From Geomonas sp. Red32 (GTDB lineage Bacteria; Desulfobacterota; Desulfuromonadia; Geobacterales; Geobacteraceae): a stretch of DNA of 64,000 nucleotides. Where the stretch lies: positions 186,001 through 250,000 of the forward strand of contig NZ_JAKLOY010000004.1 in assembly GCF_023652955.1 (NCBI RefSeq), written 5' to 3'. This document shows, piece after piece, positions 8,514-16,418 of this stretch. Made by a program: the position numbers and the translations under genes. The notes beneath the pieces are model-generated. The model did no database searches. It was not told the DNA's origin and saw only the letters and a list, made by a program, of their open reading frames with translations. Each line of letters starts with the position of its first letter. The stretch's first letter is position 1.

Positions 8514-8666
8514 GAAAGGTACAATTTCCTTCTTTGCGGGTTTTTCTACCCTTATCGGCCGCCCCCTCCCGGACTTGACTGTTATTTTCACCCCCTCGAA
8601 CTGTCCAACTACCACCAGATACTAGAGGATTTCTTTTAATGTAAAAATGACCCAAGCGTTAATTTC

Positions 8667-8698
8667 AGTTGTGTAGAACGCCATTTTTGGCGTAATAT
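8667..8698 (+). promoter_or_regulatory. Candidate promoter with embedded operator for the 8747 chemoreceptor
   Basis: A -10-like TAATAT (8693-8698) lies 18 bp after TTGTGT. The spacer holds a perfect inverted repeat ACGCCA-TTTT-TGGCGT (8678-8693), suggesting a dimeric repressor site. The regulator is unknown. The match to sigma-70 is only moderate. Confidence 0.35.
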
Positions 8699-8746
8699 CC
8701 CGATCCTGGTTACCGGTATTCAGCACCACGACTGTGAGAGTGCATC

Positions 8747-10528
8747 ATGGCTATCAACCTGCGTCTCGGTTACAACTTCATCCGGCTCTCGCTGGCAAGC
8801 GGCGTGGCAATCGCCGTGGCCGGTGTGGCCTGCATCTCGAACCTGCTGACCATGCTCCCTCCCGGCCACGAGGGACGCGGCTACGCCTATGCTGCGCTGG
8901 TCTTCCTCGCCCTGGAAGGGGCCGTGGCGGCCGGGGTGCTGGCCATGCTGGCATCGAGGAAACTGGCCCAGCGGGTCAGGGTGCTGGCGGCTGCCCTCGA
9001 CCGCGGCGCGGACGGCGACCTCACCACCCGCCTGACGGTCACCACCATGGACGACCTGGGCGCCCTCAACAACAATTTCAATACCATGATGGAACGCCTC
9101 TCCGGGGTGGTCGCCAAGGTCAACCACTCGATCGCCGAGCTGACCAAGATCGCCGGCGACATGAACGAGGTGGCCCAAAACGGCGTCAACTCCGCCGAGC
9201 TGCAGTCGGAAGGGGTGAACTCGGCCAGCGTGGCAGTGCAGGAGATCAACGAGGCGGTGCTCCAGATCGCCCGCTGGGTGGAGGGGCTCTCCAGCTCCGC
9301 CACCGATAACGCATCCTCCATCCTGGAGATGTCGGCCAGCATCGAGGAGGTCAACCTCCACGTGGAGGCCCTTTCCGCCGCGGTCGACGAGGTGAGCGCC
9401 TCCATTATCGAGATGACCGCCGCCGAACGGCAGATCGGGGAGAGCGCCGACAGCCTCATGCAGGAGTCGGCCACCACCTCGGCACTGGTGGGGGATCTGG
9501 ACGTTTCCATCAAGCAGGTCGGAGAGAACGCAGCCAAGACCGCCGCCATCTCCGAAAGCGTCCGCCGGGACGCCGAGGAAGGGCGCAAGGCGGTCGAGGC
9601 GACCATCGCCGGCTTCAACGAGATCCGCAGCTCCTCGAGCTCCTCGGTGGAGGCGATCGAGAACCTCGCGGTCCGCACGGTCGATATCGGCAAGATCCTG
9701 ATGGTCATCGACGAGGTGGCCGAGCAGACCAAGCTCCTCGCCCTCAACGCCTCCATCATCGCCGCCCAGGCGGGGGAGCACGGCAAGGGGTTCGCGGTGG
9801 TGGCCGAGGAGATCAAGGAGCTCGCCCGCCGGACCCGCAGCTCGACCCAGGAGATCTCCGAGATCATCGGGGGGGTCCAGGAAGAGACCGATCGCGTGGT
9901 CTCCGCCATCCGGCTCTCGGAGAAGCGGATCGTCGAGGGGGACCGGCTTTCCAAGCGCTCCGGGGAGGCGCTCAAGAAGATCGTGGCGGGGGTCCAGCAG
10001 GCCGCCGGCCAGGTGGACGAGATCGCCGACTTCACCGAGGCGCAGTCGCGCATGAGCCAGAACATGAGCAACGCCATGCAGCGGGTGGCCGACATGGTGC
10101 GGCAGATCGCCCGGGCGACCCGCGAGCAGGGACGCGGCAGCGAGCTGATCATCTCGGCCGTGCAGAGGATGAAGGATCTCACCGCGCAGGTCAGGATCTC
10201 CACCCGCGCCCAGAGCGAGTCCTCGAACCACATCGTCCGTGCCACCGAGGACATCACCGCCACCATCGGCGACGTCAGGCAGGCGTGCGAGGACGAGACC
10301 AGGAGCTCGAAGCTCATCGTCAACGCCATGGAGAACATCCAGGAGTCCTCCCGCAGCAACGTGGAGAGCACCCGGGTCATCAACGGCGCGGTCAGCGGCC
10401 TCTCGCGGCAGGTGGCCCTGCTGCAGCAGGAGATGGCCGGCCTTCGCTATCAGCAAGGGGCATCCGCACGGAACGCCCCCTCCCCTTCCCCGCCGGGGCT
10501 GCCCGAGCCCGGCCCGGCCGAAAGCTGA
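8747..10528 (+). CDS. Methyl-accepting chemotaxis-like protein with non-canonical hairpin tip
   Basis: 593 residues. Two transmembrane helices (about 18-38 and 48-70) are separated by only a short loop, so there is no periplasmic sensor domain. A HAMP domain follows ([22 protein letters not shown]), then a very long coiled-coil signalling domain. The tip reads [20 protein letters not shown] where canonical receptors have [20 protein letters not shown]. The Glu and Arg that make trimer-of-dimers contacts in Tsr (E385, R388) are therefore Ile and Gln. The C-terminus is Pro/Ser/Ala-rich with no CheR tether. It is transcribed divergently from the NtrC-type regulator and ends at a strong terminator. 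Confidence 0.85.
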   Translation: MAINLRLGYNFIRLSLASGVAIAVAGVACISNLLTMLPPGHEGRGYAYAALVFLALEGAVAAGVLAMLASRKLAQRVRVLAAALDRGADGDLTTRLTVTTMDDLGALNNNFNTMMERLSGVVAKVNHSIAELTKIAGDMNEVAQNGVNSAELQSEGVNSASVAVQEINEAVLQIARWVEGLSSSATDNASSILEMSASIEEVNLHVEALSAAVDEVSASIIEMTAAERQIGESADSLMQESATTSALVGDLDVSIKQVGENAAKTAAISESVRRDAEEGRKAVEATIAGFNEIRSSSSSSVEAIENLAVRTVDIGKILMVIDEVAEQTKLLALNASIIAAQAGEHGKGFAVVAEEIKELARRTRSSTQEISEIIGGVQEETDRVVSAIRLSEKRIVEGDRLSKRSGEALKKIVAGVQQAAGQVDEIADFTEAQSRMSQNMSNAMQRVADMVRQIARATREQGRGSELIISAVQRMKDLTAQVRISTRAQSESSNHIVRATEDITATIGDVRQACEDETRSSKLIVNAMENIQESSRSNVESTRVINGAVSGLSRQVALLQQEMAGLRYQQGASARNAPSPSPPGLPEPGPAES

Positions 10529-10540
10529 CCTAATAACGAA

Positions 10541-10569
10541 AAAAGCCCGCCGACCGCGGGCTTTTTTTT
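10541..10569 (+). terminator. Intrinsic terminator after the 8747 chemoreceptor
   Basis: AAAGCCCGC (10542-10550) pairs with GCGGGCTTT (10556-10564) over a 5-nt loop, followed by a run of T. It lies 13 bp past the stop codon. Confidence 0.85.
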
Positions 10570-10641
10570 ATGGTGTCCCCTCATTTCACGGGACCACGGA
10601 GTGCGGGTCCCTTTCGCCTCAAGGGGAGGATAGGGTGAGGA

Positions 10642-11148
10642 TCATCGGGTCAACCGGGTGATGAGTTCGCGGTGGGCGGGAAAGAGCGCGAGGAGGGAGC
10701 CGCGTTCGCCCATCTCGAAGTCGGCGAAGTCGAAACCGGGGGAGACGGTGCAGCCGACCAGGGCGAATCCCTCCCCGCCGGAGAGCTCGGCCCCGAACCA
10801 GCATCCCGCCGGCACCACCGCCTGCAGGCTCTCCCCTGCGGCAAGATCGCTTCCGAGCCTCAGTTCCCGGCGCTCCCCTTCGGGAGTGATGACCTGGACG
10901 GTGAGGGGGGAGCCGAGGTGGAAGTGCCAGAGCTCGTCCGACTTTATCCGGTGCAGCGCGGAGATGTCTCCCGCCTCGAGCAGAAAATAGATGGAGGTGC
11001 AAAACGACCGGCTCCCGCCGAAGCGCTCCGGCAGAGCCCCGGTACCAACGATCTCCGGCGACCGGTAGGTCTCCCGGAACCATCCCCCTTCCGGGTGCCG
11101 GGTCAATCCGAGCCGGGCCACCAGCTCTTGCACAGCGATCTCCCTCAT
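10642..11148 (-). CDS. Cupin-fold protein (DUF985/cupin_5)
   Basis: 168 residues. The pattern LGLTRHPEGGWFRETYRSPEIV, then TSIYFLLEAGDISALHRIKSDELWHFHLG and VVPAGCWFGAEL, is that of the DUF985 cupin family. His/Glu ligands of the cupin barrel are in HRIKSDELWHFH. Family members bind small molecules of unknown identity; some have been linked to sugar or metal binding. No signal peptide. It lies 10 bp downstream of the PAS-GGDEF gene on the same strand, so it is probably the second gene of that transcript. Function beyond the fold is not established. Confidence 0.8.
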   Translation of the reverse strand: MREIAVQELVARLGLTRHPEGGWFRETYRSPEIVGTGALPERFGGSRSFCTSIYFLLEAGDISALHRIKSDELWHFHLGSPLTVQVITPEGERRELRLGSDLAAGESLQAVVPAGCWFGAELSGGEGFALVGCTVSPGFDFADFEMGERGSLLALFPAHRELITRLTR

Positions 11149-11158
11149 TCCCCCTCCC

Positions 11159-12070
11159 CTATCCGATGGTTACCCGGTTCCTGCCCTGCTGCTTGCTTTG
11201 ATACATGAGCGAGTCGGCGCGGGAGATGATGCTCTCGGCGTCGTCGCCGCTGCGGATCATGGTCCCCCCGATCGAGATGGTCACCCCGACGATCTCCTCC
11301 CCGACCGTGATGAAACTCCGCTCGACCGTGCTCCGGATCCTCTCCGCCATGGAGACCAGGGTTGCCTGGTTTGCCCCCGGCAGGATGGCGATGAACTCCT
11401 CGCCGCCCCAGCGGGCGACCACGTCGAGCTTCCTGACCACGTGGGCGATCGACTTGGCCACCATGGCCAGCACCTCGTCGCCGGTGGGGTGGCCGTAACG
11501 GTCGTTGACGTTCTTGAAGTTGTCGATGTCGAGGAAGAGGATGCCGAAGGGGGTGAGGCGGGTTTGCCACTCCCCGACCGTGGAGTCGAGGGCCATCTCG
11601 CCCAGGCGCCTGGTGCCGGTATCGGTCAAGGGGTCGGTGAAGAGGTCGTGGCGCAGCCTGTCCAACTGCTCCATCATCTGCATGGCGTTACTGTCGGTGA
11701 AGATTTCCACCGCCCCTACGATCGCCCCGCCGCTGTTTCTGACCGGCGAGACCCGTACCTGGACCGGAAGGCGGAACCCCTGCTTGTGTTGCACCATGGC
11801 GGTCAGCTCGTGGTGCTCGCCGTCGGTCATCGCGTTATGGAGGGGACACCCATCGTTGCAGACCTCGCACCCTTCGATGTCGATGTGCTGGAGGATATGG
11901 TCGGCGCAGCTGTTGCCGATCACTTCTTCGCGCCGGTAGCCGGTGATCCGCTCGGCTCCCTTGTTCCAGTAGGAGATGCGCCGGTTGAGGTCGATGCAGT
12001 AGACTCCGTCGAACAGGCTGTCGAGCAAGAGCGCGGGGGAGATTTCCGTTTCGGTGGTGGGGGTATCCAT
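11159..12070 (-). CDS. PAS-GGDEF diguanylate cyclase
   Basis: 303 residues. An N-terminal PAS domain (about 14-130: DSLFDGVYCIDLNRRISYWN, GYRREEVIGNSC) includes a Cys-rich insert, EGCEVCNDGCPLH (about 67-78), that could bind a metal or respond to redox state. The GGDEF domain (about 145-300) has the active motif GGEEF at 222-226 and an RxxD inhibitory site (RKLD, 213-216), so it should make c-di-GMP from two GTP with product inhibition. There is no membrane segment. CAGGAG precedes the ATG. It is probably co-transcribed with the downstream cupin gene. Confidence 0.9.
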   Translation of the reverse strand: MDTPTTETEISPALLLDSLFDGVYCIDLNRRISYWNKGAERITGYRREEVIGNSCADHILQHIDIEGCEVCNDGCPLHNAMTDGEHHELTAMVQHKQGFRLPVQVRVSPVRNSGGAIVGAVEIFTDSNAMQMMEQLDRLRHDLFTDPLTDTGTRRLGEMALDSTVGEWQTRLTPFGILFLDIDNFKNVNDRYGHPTGDEVLAMVAKSIAHVVRKLDVVARWGGEEFIAILPGANQATLVSMAERIRSTVERSFITVGEEIVGVTISIGGTMIRSGDDAESIISRADSLMYQSKQQGRNRVTIG

Positions 12071-12247
12071 GGGGACTCCTGGAGAAGGCGTGGGATCGGG
12101 GTCTATGCGGCGAGCCGTTCTGGCAGGAAGGCCTGAGAGAGGACGCTGACGCCGGCCCGGAGATCGTGCTCCCCGGCCACCCGGCCCCGGGTGACGGGCG
12201 GGGGAGCAAAAATGGCCGGGGGGAGCGGGGCTAACCCGTCTTGAACC

Positions 12248-12290
12248 TTGACATTGGCGGCGCGTAAGTGTAATTTTGCGCCCATATAAT
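12248..12290 (+). promoter_or_regulatory. Candidate sigma-70 promoter for the CheY-CheC-GGDEF operon
   Basis: A perfect -35 TTGACA (12248-12253) is followed after 17 bp by TAATTT (12271-12276), and a perfect TATAAT lies a little further on (12285-12290). This is the only promoter-like feature in the 360-bp gap 12071-12430. The leader to the ATG at 12431 would be about 140 nt, long enough for a regulatory structure, but I see no known riboswitch motif. Confidence 0.45.
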
Positions 12291-12430
12291 AGCGTTTTAA
12301 ATCTGGCTTGGCAATCCTCTCGTTCCGGGTACCGGCGGCAGGGAACCGGGGCCCGGATGAACGGCGCATTTTCACCCCCTTTCGCGGGTGAGCTGATATC
12401 TCCCTTACCACGACAGGTAACGAGGGTTCA

Positions 12431-12814
12431 ATGGCAAAGATACTGGTAGTCGATGATTCCATGGTGGCGCGGATGTGCCACATCGCCAGCATCCCCAAAG
12501 ACCAGGGGCATGAAATCGCCGAAGCTTCGGACGGCCTGAGCGCCTTGGAAGCGTTTCGCGCCATGGAGCCGGACGTCACCTTCCTGGACCTGACCATGCC
12601 GGGGATGAACGGACTCGACGTCCTCGCCGCCATCAAGGAAGATTACCCCAACGCAGTGGTGATCGTCTGCACCGCCGACATCCAGCGGCAGACGTTGGAG
12701 ATGGTAGAGAAGCTGGGGGCCTTTGGCGTGCTCAGTAAGCCGTGCAGCAAGGAGGTCCTGCAGGAGAAACTGGCCCGGGCGCTGGAAAAAGCGGAGCAAA
12801 ATCGTGATGAGTGA
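12431..12814 (+). CDS. CheY-like single-domain response regulator
   Basis: 127 residues, a stand-alone receiver domain. It has the acidic pocket Asp8/Asp9, phospho-acceptor Asp53 (FLDLTMPGMNG), Thr81 (VCTAD) and Lys103 (LSKPC). No output domain. Its stop codon overlaps the start of the CheC gene by 8 bp, and that gene in turn overlaps a diguanylate cyclase gene, so the three are translated together. The natural inference is that the downstream CheC dephosphorylates this receiver. No cognate kinase is in the window. Confidence 0.9.
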   Translation: MAKILVVDDSMVARMCHIASIPKDQGHEIAEASDGLSALEAFRAMEPDVTFLDLTMPGMNGLDVLAAIKEDYPNAVVIVCTADIQRQTLEMVEKLGAFGVLSKPCSKEVLQEKLARALEKAEQNRDE

Positions 12815-13448
12815 GACCGCATCGCTGATGACCCCACTGGAGAAGGACGTTCTCCAGGAAATCATGAACATATCCTTTGGCCAGGCGGCAGCCGGGTTGT
12901 CGGAGGTCATCAACCTGTACGTCACCCTGTCGGTTCCCTACATCGACGTCCTGGCTCACGGGGAGGTGGCCCGCTACATCAAGGGGAAGATCCCGGACAC
13001 CGGCGAGATGAGCATGGTGACCCAGATGTTTTCCGGCAACTTCAGCGGATCGAGCATCCTCATCTTCCCGCACGGCGAGGGGAAAAAGCTCCTGCGGCTC
13101 TTCAACGGCGAACTGGGGACCGAGGGGCACGACATGGATGTCCTGGAGCGGGAATCGCTGATCGAGATCAGCAACATCATCATCGGCGCCTGCATCAGCA
13201 AGATCGCCGAGATGCTCGGGGACGTGGTCAGCTACTCTCCCCCCCGTTTCTACGCCCGCGAGCAGATAAGCGACGCGCTACGGGAATCGTTCGAGGCAGA
13301 GGGAGCGTTTGCGATCTTCTTCAAGACCCTCTTCCAGTTCGAGGAGTACGACGCCCGCGGCTACCTCTTCATGGTCAGCAACGGGGCCGCCCTCTCCTGG
13401 CTCAAGCAGTCAATAGCGAACTACCTCCAAAAATATGCAGGCGCATGA
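12807..13448 (+). CDS. cheC: CheC-family CheY-P phosphatase
   Basis: 213 residues from the ATG at 12807. It shows the two CheC active-site helices, LEKDVLQEIMNISFGQAAAG (Glu18, Asn21) and ERESLIEISNIIIGACISKI, each with the E-x2-N signature that removes phosphate from CheY-P. The central part (GEMSMVTQMFSGNFSGSSIL) is the usual CheC sheet. An upstream extension of the frame lies inside the cheY gene and is not used. The gene overlaps cheY by 8 bp and the following GGDEF gene by 14 bp, so the three form a tight unit. Confidence 0.85.
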   Translation: MSETASLMTPLEKDVLQEIMNISFGQAAAGLSEVINLYVTLSVPYIDVLAHGEVARYIKGKIPDTGEMSMVTQMFSGNFSGSSILIFPHGEGKKLLRLFNGELGTEGHDMDVLERESLIEISNIIIGACISKIAEMLGDVVSYSPPRFYAREQISDALRESFEAEGAFAIFFKTLFQFEEYDARGYLFMVSNGAALSWLKQSIANYLQKYAGA

Positions 13449-14391
13449 CCAGATCTTTCAGAACATCAATCTCGGATTGATGGTCCTGGACCGCGACCTG
13501 AGGGTGCGGGCCTGGAACCGCTGGATGGAACTCCACAGCTCGCTGTCGTTTGCCGAAGTGGAGGGGAAATCGATCCTGCAGTTCTACCCGCACCTCGCCC
13601 AGCCGGAATTCAGCCGGTTCTTCAAGAGCGTCCTCTCCTTCGGCAACTACGCCTTCTTCTCCCAAAAGCTTCACCGGCAGCTGATCCCGATGAAGAATCC
13701 GCACCCAAGCGTCGCCCACATCCCCTACATGCAGCAAAACTGCACCGCCGGCCCGATCAGGAACGACCAGAGGGCCATCGAGAGCATCTACATCACCATC
13801 CAGGACGTCACCGAGTACGTGATGTACGAGCACCGGCTGGTGGAGATGAGCCGGCTCGATCCCATGACCAGGCTCTTGAACCGCAGCCATCTCGAGCAGA
13901 CCCTGAGCGAGGAGATGAGCCGGGCCCAGCGGTACGGGACGCCGCTCAGCGTGCTGATGATCGACATCGACTTCTTCAAGTCGATCAACGACACCTATGG
14001 GCACGTCTGTGGGGACCAGGTCATCAAGGCGATCGCCAACCTCCTGAAGGACACCGTGCGGAGGATCGACGTGGTGGGACGTTACGGGGGGGAGGAATTC
14101 TGCTGCGTGCTGCCGGAGACCGCCTCCGACAACGCCGTCCTGCTGGCGGAGCGGCTGCGGGGGATGGTGGAGGAGAAGGTTCACACCTTCGGCGCCCACA
14201 CCCTGAAGGTCACCATCAGCGTCGGGGTGGCCGAGCTCTCCCCGGGGCGCGACACCCTGGAAAGACTCGTGAATGCCGCCGACGACGCCCTGTACCGGTC
14301 CAAGCACCAGGGGAGAAACCGGGTGACCTGTGCCGCCCTTGAGGAATCGGCTCCCCACCCCGCCAGCGCCTCCAGCCTCCTCGCCAACTAG
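13435..14391 (+). CDS. PAS-GGDEF diguanylate cyclase
   Basis: 318 residues. An N-terminal PAS domain (about 5-128: FQNINLGLMVLDRDLRVRAW) is followed by a GGDEF domain with GGEEF at 218-222 and an RxxD I-site (RRID) just before it; substrate-site residues DIDFFKSINDTYGH are intact. It should therefore be an active, product-inhibited cyclase. It has no membrane helices. The start overlaps the end of cheC by 14 bp, so synthesis is coupled to the CheY/CheC pair. The C-terminal tail (ALEESAPHPASASSLLAN) is low complexity. Confidence 0.9.
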   Translation: MQAHDQIFQNINLGLMVLDRDLRVRAWNRWMELHSSLSFAEVEGKSILQFYPHLAQPEFSRFFKSVLSFGNYAFFSQKLHRQLIPMKNPHPSVAHIPYMQQNCTAGPIRNDQRAIESIYITIQDVTEYVMYEHRLVEMSRLDPMTRLLNRSHLEQTLSEEMSRAQRYGTPLSVLMIDIDFFKSINDTYGHVCGDQVIKAIANLLKDTVRRIDVVGRYGGEEFCCVLPETASDNAVLLAERLRGMVEEKVHTFGAHTLKVTISVGVAELSPGRDTLERLVNAADDALYRSKHQGRNRVTCAALEESAPHPASASSLLAN

Positions 14392-14562
14392 GTCCCGACC
14401 AGCTACCGGCGCCCCATTCGGCCGCCCCCCTCCACTCAACCTCTCCCCGGCCCACACCCTCCACCCACGCAACCCACGCACCGCCACGCCAGGCGATTCT
14501 TTAATGAGATTTTGTACCATTTTTTTGACAAAACAACAACTAAATCGGCCAGTTAACCCCAC

Positions 14563-14580
14563 ATTTCGGCCGGCCGAAAT
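14563..14580. repeat. Perfect 18-bp palindrome
   Basis: ATTTCGGCCGGCCGAAAT reads identically on both strands. It sits in the 253-bp gap between convergent genes ending at 14391 and 14645. It could be a terminator stem (no T-run follows) or a protein site. Confidence 0.5.
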
Positions 14581-14596
14581 GGCTGAGAAACGCAGC

Positions 14597-14641
14597 CGCA
14601 GTCCACGCAGTCCACGCAGTCCACGGCGTCCACGGCGTCCA
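14597..14641. repeat. Tandem 9-bp repeat, five units
   Basis: Five units of a 9-mer: CGCAGTCCA three times, then CGGCGTCCA twice. The array ends just before the stop codon of the DUF35 gene. A second 9-bp array of different sequence lies at 41641-41730. Confidence 0.8.
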
Positions 14642-14644
14642 CCG

Positions 14645-15124
14645 TCACTTCGGCACGAAGTAGACGTCAGTCGGCTTGAACTTGCAGTTTCTCAAGAAGC
14701 GGGCTTGCACCGGCATGCCGACCGAGATCTCCTCGGGACGGGCGCCGATCAGGCGGGAAAGGAACAGGGTGTCGACCCCCTCGAACTCCACCATGATCAG
14801 CGTGAAGGGGGTCTCCTTGAGGAAGGCCTGTCCACCGAAGTGGCAGGTGGTGAAGGTGTGCACCCTCCCCTCGTGGGGAAGCTCGAACCATTCGGTGGGA
14901 GCCCCGCACTCCATGCAGTGCCCGCGCGGGGTGGCGAACCGGCGGTCGCAGGAGGTGCAGCGGCTCCCGAGCAGCTTCCTCCTGGTCAGCCCGGTGAAGA
15001 AGGGGGAGTCCTGCGCATAGGAGTGGAGGTAGTCAATCTCGTAGTGGTACTTGATGATGATGGGATCGGTGTTGAAGAGGACGGTACCCTCCTCGTTTTC
15101 GGCAAGTTTCGCGTCTTTGTCCAT
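14645..15124 (-). CDS. DUF35 zinc-ribbon/OB-fold acyl-CoA-associated protein
   Basis: 159 residues. The Zn ribbon is CTSCDRRFATPRGHCMECG (four Cys), followed by an OB-fold (GRVHTFTTCHFGGQAF, MPVQARF). Such proteins are obligate partners of SCP2-type thiolases; BbsA with BbsB in anaerobic toluene degradation is the best-known pair. The gene is 1 bp downstream of the thiolase gene on the same strand. The N-terminal 50 residues contain a YHYEIDYLHSYAQDSPFF segment typical of the family. The operon context (acyl-CoA dehydrogenase, thiolase) supports a role in beta-oxidation of an unusual acyl-CoA. Confidence 0.85.
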   Translation of the reverse strand: MDKDAKLAENEEGTVLFNTDPIIIKYHYEIDYLHSYAQDSPFFTGLTRRKLLGSRCTSCDRRFATPRGHCMECGAPTEWFELPHEGRVHTFTTCHFGGQAFLKETPFTLIMVEFEGVDTLFLSRLIGARPEEISVGMPVQARFLRNCKFKPTDVYFVPK

Positions 15125-15125
15125 G

Positions 15126-16418
15126 TCACACCCTCTCCAGGATGGAGACCGTGATGTAGGTCCCGGTCCCCGCGTGGCTGTGGATAAGCCCCCGCCGCGG
15201 CTCTGGGAGCTGGAGGGTGGCGTCGTTCAGATGCTTTCCGATGGTCCCCTGAAGCTGCCAGAAGGCAAAGACCGCCTGCATGAGACCGGTCGCCCCGACC
15301 GGATGCCCGCAGGCGAGGAGCCCCCCCGACGGATTGACCGGGAGCGGCCGCCACTTCTTTTCGCCCGAAAAGCTAAGCCCGTAGTCGAGGTTGGGCAGGA
15401 AGGGTGCGCCGGAATCGACGTAGCGCCCCCCTTCCCCGTACCGGCAAAGCCCCAGGTCCTCGCAGGTCTGGATCTCGGACGAGGTATAGGCGTCGTGCAG
15501 TTCCACGAAATCGAGCTCCTCCCCCGGGTCGCGGATCCCCGCCATCCCGTAGGCGAGCTTGGCCGCCATCCTCCCCCCGCGGAAAGAGTGGACGCCGGGA
15601 TAGCGGAGACCGGCGTATTCCTCGGCGCTCTCGTGGGGAAGGAGGATGACCTTCCCCTGGGGGCGGTCCGCCATCCGCATGGCGTCGGTGCCGCACCCCA
15701 CCCCGGTGACCCGTACGGGATTCCCCCCCAGCCGCTGGGCGGCCTCCTCCGAGGCGAGGATCGCCACCGCGGCCCCCTCGGACATCTGGCAGATGTCGAG
15801 CAGAGTCAGCGGCTCGGAGACCATCTGGGAGGCGCGCACCTGTTCGATGGTCAGCCGCCCGGGGCGCTGGGCGTAGGGGTTATAGAGCGCGTTCAGGTGG
15901 TTCTTGATGGAGACCTTGGCCATCTGTTCGACGGTGGTCCCGAACTCGTGCATGTGGCGCACTACCATCATCGCGTAGTAGCCGGTGTAGAATCCCCCGA
16001 CCGGGTAGTCGAAGTTGGTGTCCGAGGCAAGGGCGATGAACTCGTTCCCCTTCCAGGTGTTCACCCTCCCCATGGTCTCGAACCCCATCGCCAGGCAGAC
16101 CTCCATCCGCCCCGAGGCGACCGCCTCCCAGGCGGACTGGAAGCAGAGGCCGCCGGTGGCTCCTCCCCCCTCCACCCGCCGGGAGGGCTTCGGGTTCAGC
16201 CCGAGGTAGTCCTGCACCATGGCGCCGGCCATCAGCTGTCGGGTGAAGTGATCGGAGAAGTAGGAGCAGACGCTCCCGTCGATCTCCTCGCGGGATAGGG
16301 ACGGGAGGTCGGCAAGGGCGTAGTCGAAGGCGTCTTTCACCATCCGGCGGAAATCGGTCTGCGGGAGCGCCTTGGCGAACTTGGTTATTCCTCCGGAGAT
16401 CATGTAGACCGGTCTCAT
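15126..16418 (-). CDS. SCP2-type thiolase (acetyl-CoA C-acyltransferase family)
   Basis: 430 residues. N-terminal MRPVYMISGGITKFAKALPQ, the glycine-rich loop VEGGGATGGLC, and C-terminal motifs VELHDAYTSSEIQ and ACGHPVGATGL place it in the SCP2/non-decarboxylating thiolase group that needs a DUF35 partner. Expected reaction: CoA-dependent cleavage of a 3-oxoacyl-CoA. The start overlaps the stop of the acyl-CoA dehydrogenase gene (ATGA at 16418-16415). Resemblance to BbsB suggests substrates such as aromatic succinyl-CoA derivatives, but bbsCDEFGH homologues are not in the window, so the substrate is open. Confidence 0.85.
   Translation of the reverse strand: MRPVYMISGGITKFAKALPQTDFRRMVKDAFDYALADLPSLSREEIDGSVCSYFSDHFTRQLMAGAMVQDYLGLNPKPSRRVEGGGATGGLCFQSAWEAVASGRMEVCLAMGFETMGRVNTWKGNEFIALASDTNFDYPVGGFYTGYYAMMVVRHMHEFGTTVEQMAKVSIKNHLNALYNPYAQRPGRLTIEQVRASQMVSEPLTLLDICQMSEGAAVAILASEEAAQRLGGNPVRVTGVGCGTDAMRMADRPQGKVILLPHESAEEYAGLRYPGVHSFRGGRMAAKLAYGMAGIRDPGEELDFVELHDAYTSSEIQTCEDLGLCRYGEGGRYVDSGAPFLPNLDYGLSFSGEKKWRPLPVNPSGGLLACGHPVGATGLMQAVFAFWQLQGTIGKHLNDATLQLPEPRRGLIHSHAGTGTYITVSILERV

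Noticed and set aside
8720-10456. Long open frame on the minus strand opposite the chemoreceptor gene
   Set aside because: It is a mirror of the plus-strand gene caused by high GC codon use. The product is low-complexity, has no family features and no ribosome site.
12300-12325. Sigma-54 promoter before the CheY-like gene (CTTGGCAATCCTCTCGTT)
   Set aside because: The -12 GC is missing at the required position.
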